Shown: positions 1 to 5,230 of the stretch, piece by piece
Position numbering within the stretch: the first letter of the stretch is position 1
Layout: each line of letters opens with the position of its first letter
NCBI GenBank assembly: GCA_902806395.1
Contig: CADCWH010000243.1
Location: forward strand, 1-5,230
Length of the DNA stretch: 5,230 bases
Direction: 5' to 3'
Source: an uncultured Thermomicrobiales bacterium
GTDB taxonomy: Bacteria; Chloroflexota; Chloroflexia; Thermomicrobiales; UBA6265
Translations under genes and position numbers: made by a program
The notes under the pieces: generated by a model
Database searches by the model: none
Told to the model about the DNA's origin: nothing
Seen by the model: the letters and a program-made list of their open reading frames with translations, nothing else

Positions 1-76
1 CGACCGAGGTGCCGACCGAGGTGCCGACCGAGGTGCCGACCGAGGTGCCGACCGAGGTGCCGACCGAGGTGCCGAC
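1..76 (+). repeat. 12-bp tandem repeat encoding VPTE
   Basis: The unit GTGCCGACCGAG occurs five times in full at 9-68. A partial copy (last 8 bases) precedes it at 1-8, and a degenerate final copy at 69-80 (GTGCCGACGATT) matches through position 76. All full copies are identical at the DNA level, including synonymous positions. The period is a multiple of three, so copy-number change would alter protein length without breaking the frame. The array continues past the left edge, so total copy number is unknown. Confidence 0.95.
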
Positions 77-1088
77 GATTGTCTCAGACATGACCGCCAC
101 CGCGTTCGTCACCGTCGCTGCCTCGGCGACCGCGACCTTCGTGGAGACGGCCACCGCGACTGCGACGACGACGCTCGCGCCGAGTACGTCCACACCGGCG
201 GTCGGCGTGGCGACCGTGCTGCCGACCTCCACCCTCTTTCCGACCGCAACGCTGCCCGCGACCGTGTCGATCCGTCCGCCGGGACAGGGAGGAGTGACGC
301 CGGTTTCGCGCTCTATCCGGTCGGGACGACCGACGGAGCCGGCGACGCCTCCCGGAAATGCCTCCACCGCGACAGCCACCGTGACGCCGCCTGGAACGCC
401 TCGGCCAGGTCGCGTCCGGCCGACGGCGATTCCCGCTCCGCCGCGGTCCCTACGCGGGACGGCGTCCGTGACGCCCGTCGCAACGGGATCGGACGCCACG
501 GTGTCAGGCGGGAGAGCATCGCTTGACTCCCTCGCGTCCACGGCGGACCCCGGACCAGGCGTTCAACCGGTCCCGCCTCCGGTGGGGACCGGGACCAGTG
601 CGGTGGCACCGGTAGGGCAGACAGGGGACGGGACAGCGGGTCCGGCGGGTGTCGGGGTCGTCGTGGAGGTGCGCTCGGCAGCTGGGCGGGCGGTGGCTGG
701 AGCCTGGTTCAGCCTCGATCCGGCCATTGGAGGCAGCCCCGGTCACCCGGCCAGGATCACCGATGGGTCGGGGACCGTACGCTTCGAGGACGTGACTCCC
801 GGAACCTACCGCCTCCGCTTGGTCGCCGGACCCCCGGGTGCCCGGTTCGTGGCCGGGCCGCTCATCGTGGCCGGGGATGCCTTTGTCTCCATCGTGACTA
901 TGGACGTGTCCACGTCCCAAGTGGAGGACGGATCGGGTGGGAGCCCCTCGCTAGCGAGTGAGCATACCGCCCAAGCGACCTATCCACCCGCTATCCCAGA
1001 CACGACGAACGCCGAGATGCTCGACCGGCCTGTCCCGTCATCCGGATCCCAGGATGGTGACGGGACAGGTGGACCGGACGACGGATGA
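1..1088 (+). CDS. Pro/Thr-rich surface-type protein with prealbumin-like domain (5'-truncated)
   Basis: The reading frame is open from the left edge to a TGA at 1086-1088, so the true start lies outside the window; the GTG at 9 is an internal repeat Val. Counting from that GTG, 359 residues are visible. Residues 1-24 are VPTE repeats. Residues about 25-212 are low-complexity Thr/Ala/Pro/Gly, resembling an extended stalk. Residues about 215-300 form one beta-rich module with the pattern TDGSGTVRFEDVTPGTYRL, typical of SpaA/carboxypeptidase-regulatory-like (prealbumin-like) folds. A polar tail of about 59 residues follows, without sortase motif or membrane anchor. No Cys or Lys is seen in the visible part. 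Codon third positions look more relaxed than in the gene at 1803. By analogy with such proteins it is probably exported and structural or adhesive, but the signal peptide would be off-window. Family call is fairly sure; function is unknown. Confidence 0.75.
   Translation, partial: TEVPTEVPTEVPTEVPTEVPTEVPTIVSDMTATAFVTVAASATATFVETATATATTTLAPSTSTPAVGVATVLPTSTLFPTATLPATVSIRPPGQGGVTPVSRSIRSGRPTEPATPPGNASTATATVTPPGTPRPGRVRPTAIPAPPRSLRGTASVTPVATGSDATVSGGRASLDSLASTADPGPGVQPVPPPVGTGTSAVAPVGQTGDGTAGPAGVGVVVEVRSAAGRAVAGAWFSLDPAIGGSPGHPARITDGSGTVRFEDVTPGTYRLRLVAGPPGARFVAGPLIVAGDAFVSIVTMDVSTSQVEDGSGGSPSLASEHTAQATYPPAIPDTTNAEMLDRPVPSSGSQDGDGTGGPDDG
1029..1069 (+). repeat. 12-bp inverted repeat near the end of the first gene
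   Basis: CCTGTCCCGTCA at 1029-1040 is the exact reverse complement of TGACGGGACAGG at 1058-1069, leaving a 17-base loop. Outside these arms, 1022-1028 and 1074-1080 are also nearly complementary (CGACCGG against CCGGACG). The structure lies inside the coding sequence and ends 17 bases before the stop codon. No U tract follows, so it is not a standard intrinsic terminator; it could protect the transcript 3' end or be a chance GC-rich pairing. Confidence 0.55.
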
Positions 1089-1225
1089 CGCCTCCCTCCC
1101 GAACACGTTGCGAGAGGCGGGCGAGGGCGCAGAAAGATGGTGTGAAGGGGGGATCGTCCTGCGCTGGTGCGGTGGCACACCGAGATCGGTGGGGATCGGC
1201 AGGTGACCGTCGTTGGTACCCATTC

Positions 1226-1245
1226 CCCGATGATCGATCATCGGG
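1226..1245. repeat. Perfect 20-bp palindrome
   Basis: The half-site CCCGATGATC is followed directly by its reverse complement GATCATCGGG, with no spacer. The symmetry stops at 1225/1246. It contains two overlapping GATC tetramers around the centre. A spacer-free palindrome of this length between genes fits a dimeric DNA-binding protein site, or the stem of a cruciform or hairpin. No U tract follows on either strand. Confidence 0.7.
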
Positions 1246-1369
1246 AGATCGAACGGAGTTGGTCTCGGGCACGGAGGAGACGATGGTGAGTGGGGGCGTC
1301 CTCGGTCATCCTAGGCGCACCACGGTTCGCGCAACCCCTCCGCGGAGGCAACATATCCCTCTCCTCTCG

Positions 1370-1393
1370 ATCTCCGGCTGATCAGCCGGAGAT
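1370..1393. repeat. Perfect 24-bp palindrome
   Basis: The half-site ATCTCCGGCTGA at 1370-1381 is followed directly by its reverse complement TCAGCCGGAGAT at 1382-1393. The centre is TGATCA, so like the palindrome at 1226 it is centred on GATC-type sequence. As RNA it could form a stem of about 10 bp with a small loop. No T run follows on either strand, so a classical terminator is unlikely; an operator or a U-less terminator for the upstream transcript are the alternatives. Confidence 0.7.
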
Positions 1394-1620
1394 GATCGCC
1401 CGGGTTAAGATGCCGGCGCTCAGGATCACCCTTGGCCCCAATCCCTCCGATGACTGACCTGACGGCGGGGGTGTGGCCCGAAGTGCGGCGTCGTGGGCGT
1501 GGGGATGGCGGTTCCGGATCGCTCGTCTGGTGTAGGTAATCGTTTGGGACGAGCGCCGACCGACTGCGAAGGGACTTGCCCGGACTCCCCCGGTTGGGCT
1601 ATGGGCGCACCATGATGCTG

Positions 1621-1649
1621 GGGGGAGGCAGCGTATACTTGGGGGAGGC
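1621..1649 (+). repeat. 9-bp direct repeats flanking the TATACT box
   Basis: GGGGGAGGC occurs at 1621-1629 and again at 1641-1649, exactly 20 bp apart, about two turns of B-DNA. The TATACT box sits between the copies. The phasing would put both copies on the same face of the helix, as expected for tandem regulator sites. Each copy also contains GGAGG, which resembles a ribosome-binding site, but the nearest in-frame start codons (1662, 1665) are at poor spacing and lead into an implausible N-terminus. Confidence 0.5.
1634..1639 (+). promoter_or_regulatory. Candidate -10 element (TATACT) for the exported-protein gene
   Basis: TATACT matches the housekeeping -10 consensus TATAAT at five of six positions and stands out in this GC-rich region. 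No convincing -35 is seen at the expected spacing; 1611-1616 reads CATGAT. Transcription from here would start near 1646 and give a leader of roughly 155 bases before the ATG at 1803. The lack of a -35 and the flanking direct repeats would fit an activator-dependent promoter, but that is inference. Confidence 0.35.
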
Positions 1650-1711
1650 CCAGTACAGTAGTTGATGGTGGCGGGTCTGGCTGTCCTGCCCGGGTCAGGG
1701 GGTGGGACGGA

Positions 1712-1769
1712 CCGGAGTGTGACGATGGGGGTACTCCGGCTCCGGTCGGTCCGCAGACCGGGGCCGACC
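1712..1769 (+). promoter_or_regulatory. Two consecutive hairpins in the 5' leader
   Basis: Hairpin 1 pairs CCGGAGT (1712-1718) with ACTCCGG (1733-1739), extendable by two G-U pairs to a 9-bp stem with a 10-base loop. Hairpin 2 can form in alternative ways: CGGTC (1747-1751) with GACCG (1756-1760) around a CGCA loop, CCGGTC (1742-1747) with GACCGG (1756-1761), or GGTCGG (1744-1749) with CCGACC (1764-1769). These share bases and so exclude each other. They end about 20 bases before the ribosome-binding site of the gene at 1803, a suitable place for translational or attenuation control. No known riboswitch class was recognised. Confidence 0.4.
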
Positions 1770-1790
1770 AAACGACACGGCGGTGGCGCC

Positions 1791-1800
1791 GAGGGAAGGG
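1791..1800 (+). promoter_or_regulatory. Ribosome-binding site that sets the start at 1803
   Basis: The purine run GAGGGAAGGG lies just before the ATG at 1803, with GAGGG seven bases from the start codon. It supports this start over the upstream in-frame TTG 1662, ATG 1665 and ATG 1725. Those would place 26-47 residues of Gly/Arg-rich, non-signal sequence ahead of an otherwise standard signal peptide. Confidence 0.65.
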
Positions 1801-1802
1801 AC

Positions 1803-3743
1803 ATGACACCCCGAACGCGGGTGGGGCGCTGGTGGCGAGTCGTCGCCGCATCGCTCCTGGTCCTGACAGTGATGACCCGCTTCTCGCCCGTCGCGCTCGC
1901 GACCGGGTCAGTCGTCGTGGTCGTCACCGACGAGGCCGGGACCCCGCTCGCCGGTGTGGAGGTCGGCATCTACGGGGCCGTGGAGCCCGATGTCGAGGGG
2001 GCCGGGACCACCGATGTCGTGCTGGTCCCGGGAGAGACGCCGCTGGTCGCGCCAGTCATGACCGGGGCCGATGGCACGGCAACCTTTGGGGCGGTACCGG
2101 AGGACGTCGACCTCTTCGTCGTCCAGACCGCTCCGCCAGCCGGCTACGAGGACGCGACCGGGCCGGTCCCCCTGAACATCGCGGCGGCCGACGCGGCGGT
2201 ACCGGTCGAGGTCGCGATGGTCGCCCAGCAAGCGGTCGGGGTGGTCGAGGCGATCGTCGTCAGTGCGGCCGACGGGACGCCGATCCCCGGCACGACGATG
2301 TCGGTCTTCACCTTGCCCGACCCCTCCAGCGGTCTACGGGGAAGTCTCGTCGTCGACGCCACCACTGGCCCGACCGGGATCGCCCAGTTCGATCTTCCGG
2401 TCGGCAGCTACATCGTCGGCCTGACTGGTGCCCCGGACGGATTTCTTGCCCCCGGTCCCGCCGCCGACCAGCAGGTGACGGTGGATATGGCCGTCGCCGG
2501 GCAGCGGGACTACCACGCGCTGTTCTTCGAGATGCAGCCGGGCCAGGCGCCCCCGCCGATCGCGACGACCGACCTCGGCGTCCCCGTCGACCCGGTGATG
2601 GCCGAGATTCTGGCCGAGTCAACGGCCACCGTCCCCGCGTCCACTGGACCCGCCACGCCATCCGAGAGCGCGGCCGCGAGCGCGGGGACTGGTACGCAGT
2701 CGCCGGCCGGGTCGGCCACCCTGATCATCACTGGCCTGGTCTGCGCCGATGCCTTCCAGTTCAACCGGACGGCCTACTACCGGGTCCAAAACGAATCACC
2801 CTACGACCCGGCCGTGCGTGAGCCCGTCGAGGGGTGTCGATTGGCGACGGAGGGCGAGGTCACCTTTGCGGTCAGCGACCCGGGCGATGACGACCCCTTC
2901 GACGACGCGGTGGTCGGCAGTGGGACGACCGAGGCTGACGGCCGGGCGATCGTCACCGTCCCCGTGACCCGGGACGAACAGTGGCTGCTCGTCGGCCAGG
3001 TCGACCGGGACGCCGATAGCGACCCCTTCGTGGTCCTGCCGGGGGAGCGGGTTTCGCTGGCGGCATTCAACTATGTCTTGCCGTCATTCGGCAATCTGGT
3101 CGTCCGGTCCCGGGACGGCGAGACGGGGGCGTCGGTGGCCGGGGGCTGCTTCGCCTTGGTGGCGACCGACGGCACGGTGGAGCCGTTCGAGACCTGCGAT
3201 GCCGCCGACGACAGCACCGACGGCCGGACCCGGTTCGTCGATATCCCGAACGGGGTCTACACAGTCCGCCAGACCGCGGCCGCTCCGGGGTTCGCCCCGG
3301 CGGCGGACCGAACGGTCGAGGTGGCGGGACGCTCGGTCGAGACCTCGGTCGAGGTCGATGCGCTGGGCGCAATCGAGATCTGGTCCCTGACCTGCGAGGG
3401 TCAAGGGGTCGAGCCGGAGTTGCTGGTCGGTGAGCCTATCCGCCGGGCGGCAAACGGTGACGGGACGGATGTTGACCCGGTCGCCGCGACCCCGGTGGCC
3501 GACGGGTGCGTCGGGGTCGCGGCCGAGCTGGTGATCGTGCCCGCCGGACCGGGTTCCGCCGCCGAGATGACGGTGCGGACCGGGGACGATGGCCGGGCGG
3601 TGGCGGTGCCGATCGTGCCGGTGAAGGCGGGCGAGCCGCACCGCGTCGAGTCGCCGGACGGGTCGCTGGCGGCCGAGGTCGAGGTCGAACCGGGCGCGAT
3701 CACGATCGTGACCCTGCTGCTGCCCCCAGCCGACGCGCCCTGA
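1803..3743 (+). CDS. Exported multidomain prealbumin-like (SpaA/Cna-B-type) repeat protein
   Basis: 646 residues from ATG 1803 (ribosome-binding site at 1791) to TGA at 3741-3743. Residues 1-33 are a Sec-type signal peptide: Arg-rich start, hydrophobic VVAASLLVLTVM, cleavage expected after VALA. Five beta-rich modules follow. Modules 1 (about 36-143) and 2 (144-253) show the pattern of G-V-x-V opening, PLAGVEV or PIPGTTM, an (A)DGTATF-like turn and a PxGY/PDGF segment. A Ser/Thr/Ala/Pro linker spans 254-303. Module 3 (304-430), module 4 (431-522; TDGRTRFVDIPNGVYTVRQT) and module 5 (523-642) each hold two cysteines: 314/345, 449/465 and 531/569. The mature chain is acidic with a single Lys (608). 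No LPXTG, transmembrane tail or enzyme motif is visible, so it is likely secreted or held noncovalently at the envelope. The role, structural or adhesive, is inferred; the exact substrate or partner is unknown. The gene at 4053 runs convergently. Confidence 0.85.
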   Translation: MTPRTRVGRWWRVVAASLLVLTVMTRFSPVALATGSVVVVVTDEAGTPLAGVEVGIYGAVEPDVEGAGTTDVVLVPGETPLVAPVMTGADGTATFGAVPEDVDLFVVQTAPPAGYEDATGPVPLNIAAADAAVPVEVAMVAQQAVGVVEAIVVSAADGTPIPGTTMSVFTLPDPSSGLRGSLVVDATTGPTGIAQFDLPVGSYIVGLTGAPDGFLAPGPAADQQVTVDMAVAGQRDYHALFFEMQPGQAPPPIATTDLGVPVDPVMAEILAESTATVPASTGPATPSESAAASAGTGTQSPAGSATLIITGLVCADAFQFNRTAYYRVQNESPYDPAVREPVEGCRLATEGEVTFAVSDPGDDDPFDDAVVGSGTTEADGRAIVTVPVTRDEQWLLVGQVDRDADSDPFVVLPGERVSLAAFNYVLPSFGNLVVRSRDGETGASVAGGCFALVATDGTVEPFETCDAADDSTDGRTRFVDIPNGVYTVRQTAAAPGFAPAADRTVEVAGRSVETSVEVDALGAIEIWSLTCEGQGVEPELLVGEPIRRAANGDGTDVDPVAATPVADGCVGVAAELVIVPAGPGSAAEMTVRTGDDGRAVAVPIVPVKAGEPHRVESPDGSLAAEVEVEPGAITIVTLLLPPADAP

Positions 3744-3765
3744 TCCCTCGTGACGATGGTGCGGC

Positions 3766-3780
3766 CGGGACCACGTCCCG
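3766..3780 (+). terminator. Possible U-less terminator hairpin after the exported-protein gene
   Basis: CGGGAC (3766-3771) pairs exactly with GTCCCG (3775-3780) around a three-base CAC loop, 22 bases after the stop codon. The position and GC-rich stem fit a transcription end, but no T run follows, so the call is weak. Confidence 0.3.
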
Positions 3781-3853
3781 CGTAGCCCATCTTGGGGCGA
3801 GGGCGAATCCGGGGTACATGGCTGGCGATCGCGTCCGTGATGACGGCCGACAC

Positions 3854-3959
3854 ATCGGTCGGGGCGATCCTAGCCGCACCGTCGAACCACACATTTGTGC
3901 CGGTCACGATGGGAACGGATCTGCTTGGGCAGGATGCCGTGAGCGGCGCCCCGACCGAT
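3854..3959. repeat. 13-bp inverted repeat in the convergent spacer
   Basis: ATCGGTCGGGGCG at 3854-3866 is the exact reverse complement of CGCCCCGACCGAT at 3947-3959, with 80 bases between the arms. Matching stops at once on both sides. The arms could close a long stem-loop in a read-through transcript from either gene. There is no transposase frame between them, so a complete insertion element is not supported. Confidence 0.5.
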
Positions 3960-3976
3960 CGTGCGCCTGTCGCCGA

Positions 3977-3989
3977 CGCTCCGGGAGCG
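3977..3989 (-). terminator. Possible terminator hairpin for the minus-strand gene
   Basis: CGCTC (3977-3981) pairs with GAGCG (3985-3989) around a three-base loop, about 65 bases beyond the stop of the minus-strand gene. There is no U tract in the minus-strand direction, so this is only a candidate; the hairpin is symmetric and could act for either strand. Confidence 0.2.
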
Positions 3990-4052
3990 CTCTGGGGCAC
4001 TCGCGCATAGGTGTCCCGACCCTTTGCACCGTCACGACATCGTGCGCGGCCG

Positions 4053-5230
4053 CTACGCTTTGCCGGGCTCATCGATGGGGTCGGTGAGAACTGGGGCCGG
4101 GTGAATGGTCGGGATCGTGGCGGGATCGAAGGCAGAGACGTCGGTGGGGCCCAAGGTCTGGAGGGCCGCCAGGCACGTCCCAGCCTCGTGGACGAGCCGG
4201 GCCGTGTCGATGCCTAGGCAGGTGGGGGTGAATCGGGCGACCTTGGCGACGCCGTCGCCGAGGACCGAGATCGCCCCCCGGCCGTTGCCGCGCAGGGCAT
4301 GGTGGAACCCGACGCCGATCTGGAGGATGCCCTGGTACAGGCGCCGGATCTCGCCCCGCTCGGCGTGCCACTCGTGTTCGATCGTCTCGTGGCAGGCGTA
4401 GAACTGGCGGTCGTTGAAGAGGGCGATCCCCTCGGCCACCCCGGGCGGCGGCGCCCCCCGGCAGGGATTACCGGGCCTGCCGGGGTGGCCGGGATCCCTG
4501 TCTCCAACCTGTGGGAGGTAGGGGGCGAGCAGGGTCTGGACCGCAGCCACGGCCGCCACCGGGTCGGGTGCTAGCGGGGTTTCGAGGATCAACGGACCCC
4601 GGTAGGCAGCACCGATCGCCCGCAGCAGCGCCGGCCAGGGGAGTTCGCCATCGCCGGGGAGGAGGTGGCGGTCACCGCCGGGACGGAAATCGCTCAGGTG
4701 GACGTTCGCCAGACGATCTCCCATCGCGGCGAGGGTCATGAAGGGGTTGGTGCCCGCCTCGGCGGCCTGGAAGGGATCGAAGGTGAAGCCCCAACGGGCG
4801 GAGGGGAGGGCATCCCGCAGGTGGGATGCCAGACGGGCGACCTCCCGGTGGCCGCGCACCGCGTGACGCGAGGTGTTCTCGATCGTCAGGCCGACCCCGG
4901 CCGCATCGGCCTCGCTGGCCAGCGAGACCGTGGTCGCGACGAATCGCGCCCAGTCGTCGTCGGTGGTGATCTCCCCGGCCAGCGGGCCGTGCCACACGAG
5001 CCAGTGCGCGCCGAGGTCGGCGGAGGCGGCGATCCCGCGCCGGAACAGGTCGAGCCCCTCCGCGGCCCGGCGGGGATAAGGGGAGATGACGCGGTGCAGG
5101 TCGGTCCACAGGTGGACTGACCAGACCCGGCACCCGACGGCCCGGGCGTTCTCGGCCAACGCCCCGACCACGGCCGGGCCGTACTCACCCACCGTCTGGA
5201 GCAAGACCTCGATGTCCAAGACGCCCAGCG
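4053..5230 (-). CDS. Xylose-isomerase-like TIM barrel fused to DUF309 (5'-truncated)
   Basis: The frame is open to the right edge; TTG at 5219 is probably an internal Leu (the frame reads LGVLDIEVL), so some 30-50 N-terminal residues are likely missing. Numbering from that TTG gives 388 residues to TAG at 4053-4055. Residues 1 to about 233 are an AP-endonuclease-2/sugar phosphate isomerase TIM barrel with likely metal ligands H36 (SVHLW), H77 (VWHGP), E114 (TIENT), D148 (FTFDPF), H174 (NVHLSD), D183/H185 (DRHLLPGDG) and E213 (ILETP). A Pro/Gly-rich linker (about 234-262) leads to DUF309 at 264-347, seen in FN..QF..CHETIEHEW (H277, E278, E281, W284) and YQGILQIGVGFHHALRGN. A polar tail follows. 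The barrel family contains epimerases, isomerases and endonuclease IV; DUF309 has no settled function. It is probably a cytoplasmic metal-dependent enzyme, substrate unknown. No signal peptide can be judged because the start is missing. Confidence 0.85.
   Translation of the reverse strand, partial: LGVLDIEVLLQTVGEYGPAVVGALAENARAVGCRVWSVHLWTDLHRVISPYPRRAAEGLDLFRRGIAASADLGAHWLVWHGPLAGEITTDDDWARFVATTVSLASEADAAGVGLTIENTSRHAVRGHREVARLASHLRDALPSARWGFTFDPFQAAEAGTNPFMTLAAMGDRLANVHLSDFRPGGDRHLLPGDGELPWPALLRAIGAAYRGPLILETPLAPDPVAAVAAVQTLLAPYLPQVGDRDPGHPGRPGNPCRGAPPPGVAEGIALFNDRQFYACHETIEHEWHAERGEIRRLYQGILQIGVGFHHALRGNGRGAISVLGDGVAKVARFTPTCLGIDTARLVHEAGTCLAALQTLGPTDVSAFDPATIPTIHPAPVLTDPIDEPGKA

Larger units (their letters stand above)
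1089..1802. other. Long intergenic region with palindromes and structured leader
   Basis: About 715 bases lie between the stop of the first gene and the start chosen for the second. Open frames exist on both strands but have Arg-rich, low-quality translations and weak third-position GC bias, so I do not call a gene. The stretch contains palindromes at 1226-1245, 1337-1348 (CCTCCGCGGAGG) and 1370-1393. It also has an 8-bp hairpin arm pair at 1520-1527/1548-1555, a TATACT box with flanking direct repeats at 1621-1649, and two leader hairpins at 1712-1769. This is more structure than a plain spacer needs and suggests a regulatory or untranslated-leader role for the downstream gene. Confidence 0.6.
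3744..4052. other. Spacer between convergent genes
   Basis: 309 bases separate the stop of the exported-protein gene from the stop of the minus-strand TIM barrel gene. It contains short hairpins at 3766-3780 and 3977-3989 and a 13-bp inverted repeat at 3854-3866/3947-3959. A plus-strand frame starting at TTG 3792 (72 residues) has no ribosome-binding site or recognisable motif. No transfer RNA or mobile-element end was recognised. Confidence 0.6.

Noticed and set aside
1..76. CRISPR or intergenic satellite interpretation of the tandem array
   Set aside because: The units are adjacent with no unique spacers, and they keep the reading frame of the gene that continues for more than 300 residues.
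1085..1381. 98-residue plus-strand frame whose ATG overlaps the TGA of the first gene
   Set aside because: The ATGA overlap looks like translational coupling, but there is no good ribosome-binding site. The product is Arg-rich without a motif, third-position GC bias is weak, and the stop falls inside the 24-bp palindrome.
1662..1802. N-terminal extension of the exported protein to TTG 1662 or ATG 1725
   Set aside because: It would bury the signal peptide behind 26-47 Gly/Arg-rich residues and ignores the purine-rich ribosome-binding site just before ATG 1803. ATG 1725 lies in a predicted hairpin loop.
1382..1969. 195-residue minus-strand frame
   Set aside because: It runs antisense into the signal peptide and first module of the exported protein, and its translation is Arg/Pro/Ser-rich without domain features. 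It is a by-product of high GC.
1832..2821. 329-residue alternative plus-strand frame
   Set aside because: It is a shifted-frame shadow of the exported-protein gene, extremely rich in Arg/Gly/Asp with no domain pattern.
3680..3743. Sortase or membrane anchor at the C-terminus of the exported protein
   Set aside because: The short hydrophobic stretch ITIVTLLLPP is a final beta strand. There is no LPXTG-like motif, no long hydrophobic helix and no positive tail.
3792..4010. 72-residue plus-strand frame in the convergent spacer
   Set aside because: Its third-position GC is fair and it has a somewhat hydrophobic stretch, but it has a TTG start, no ribosome-binding site and no recognised motif. 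I cannot separate it from chance.
3401..4072. 223-residue minus-strand frame starting 20 bases inside the TIM barrel gene
   Set aside because: About half of it is antisense to the well-supported exported-protein gene, and no motif is recognisable. The part within the spacer (3744-4052) is too short and featureless to rescue.

Overview
The window is high-GC bacterial DNA with strong G/C preference at third codon positions. Two adjacent secreted-type proteins are built from long Pro/Thr/Ala-rich linkers and prealbumin-like (SpaA / carboxypeptidase-regulatory-like) beta domains. A third gene fuses a xylose-isomerase-like TIM barrel to a DUF309 domain. This combination suggests a Chloroflexota bacterium, possibly of the Thermomicrobia. 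That placement is inference from style; no rRNA or marker gene is present.

Layout: (1) 1-1088, plus strand: the 3' part of a gene whose start lies left of the window. It opens with a near-identical 12-bp tandem array encoding Val-Pro-Thr-Glu, continues as a long low-complexity stalk and ends with one prealbumin-like domain. (2) 1089-1802: about 715 bases without a convincing gene. They hold two perfect GATC-centred palindromes, a TATACT box between two 9-bp direct repeats, and a leader with two consecutive hairpins before a ribosome-binding site. (3) 1803-3743, plus strand: a complete gene for a 646-residue exported multidomain protein with a clear signal peptide, five beta-rich modules and exactly six cysteines, two in each of the last three modules. 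(4) 3744-4052: a gap between convergent genes with short hairpins and a 13-bp inverted repeat, but no clear U-tract terminator. (5) 4053-5230, minus strand: a gene cut at its 5' end by the right edge, encoding a metal-binding TIM barrel fused to DUF309.

The two left genes look functionally related as envelope-exposed or secreted structural or adhesive proteins, but their long separation argues against a simple operon. The right gene is convergent and looks like an unrelated cytoplasmic enzyme. No RNA gene, insertion sequence, CRISPR array or origin was recognised. The most noteworthy items are the TIM barrel-DUF309 fusion with its nearly complete endonuclease-IV-like metal ligand set, the cysteine-paired repeat modules, and the structured region upstream of the exported protein.
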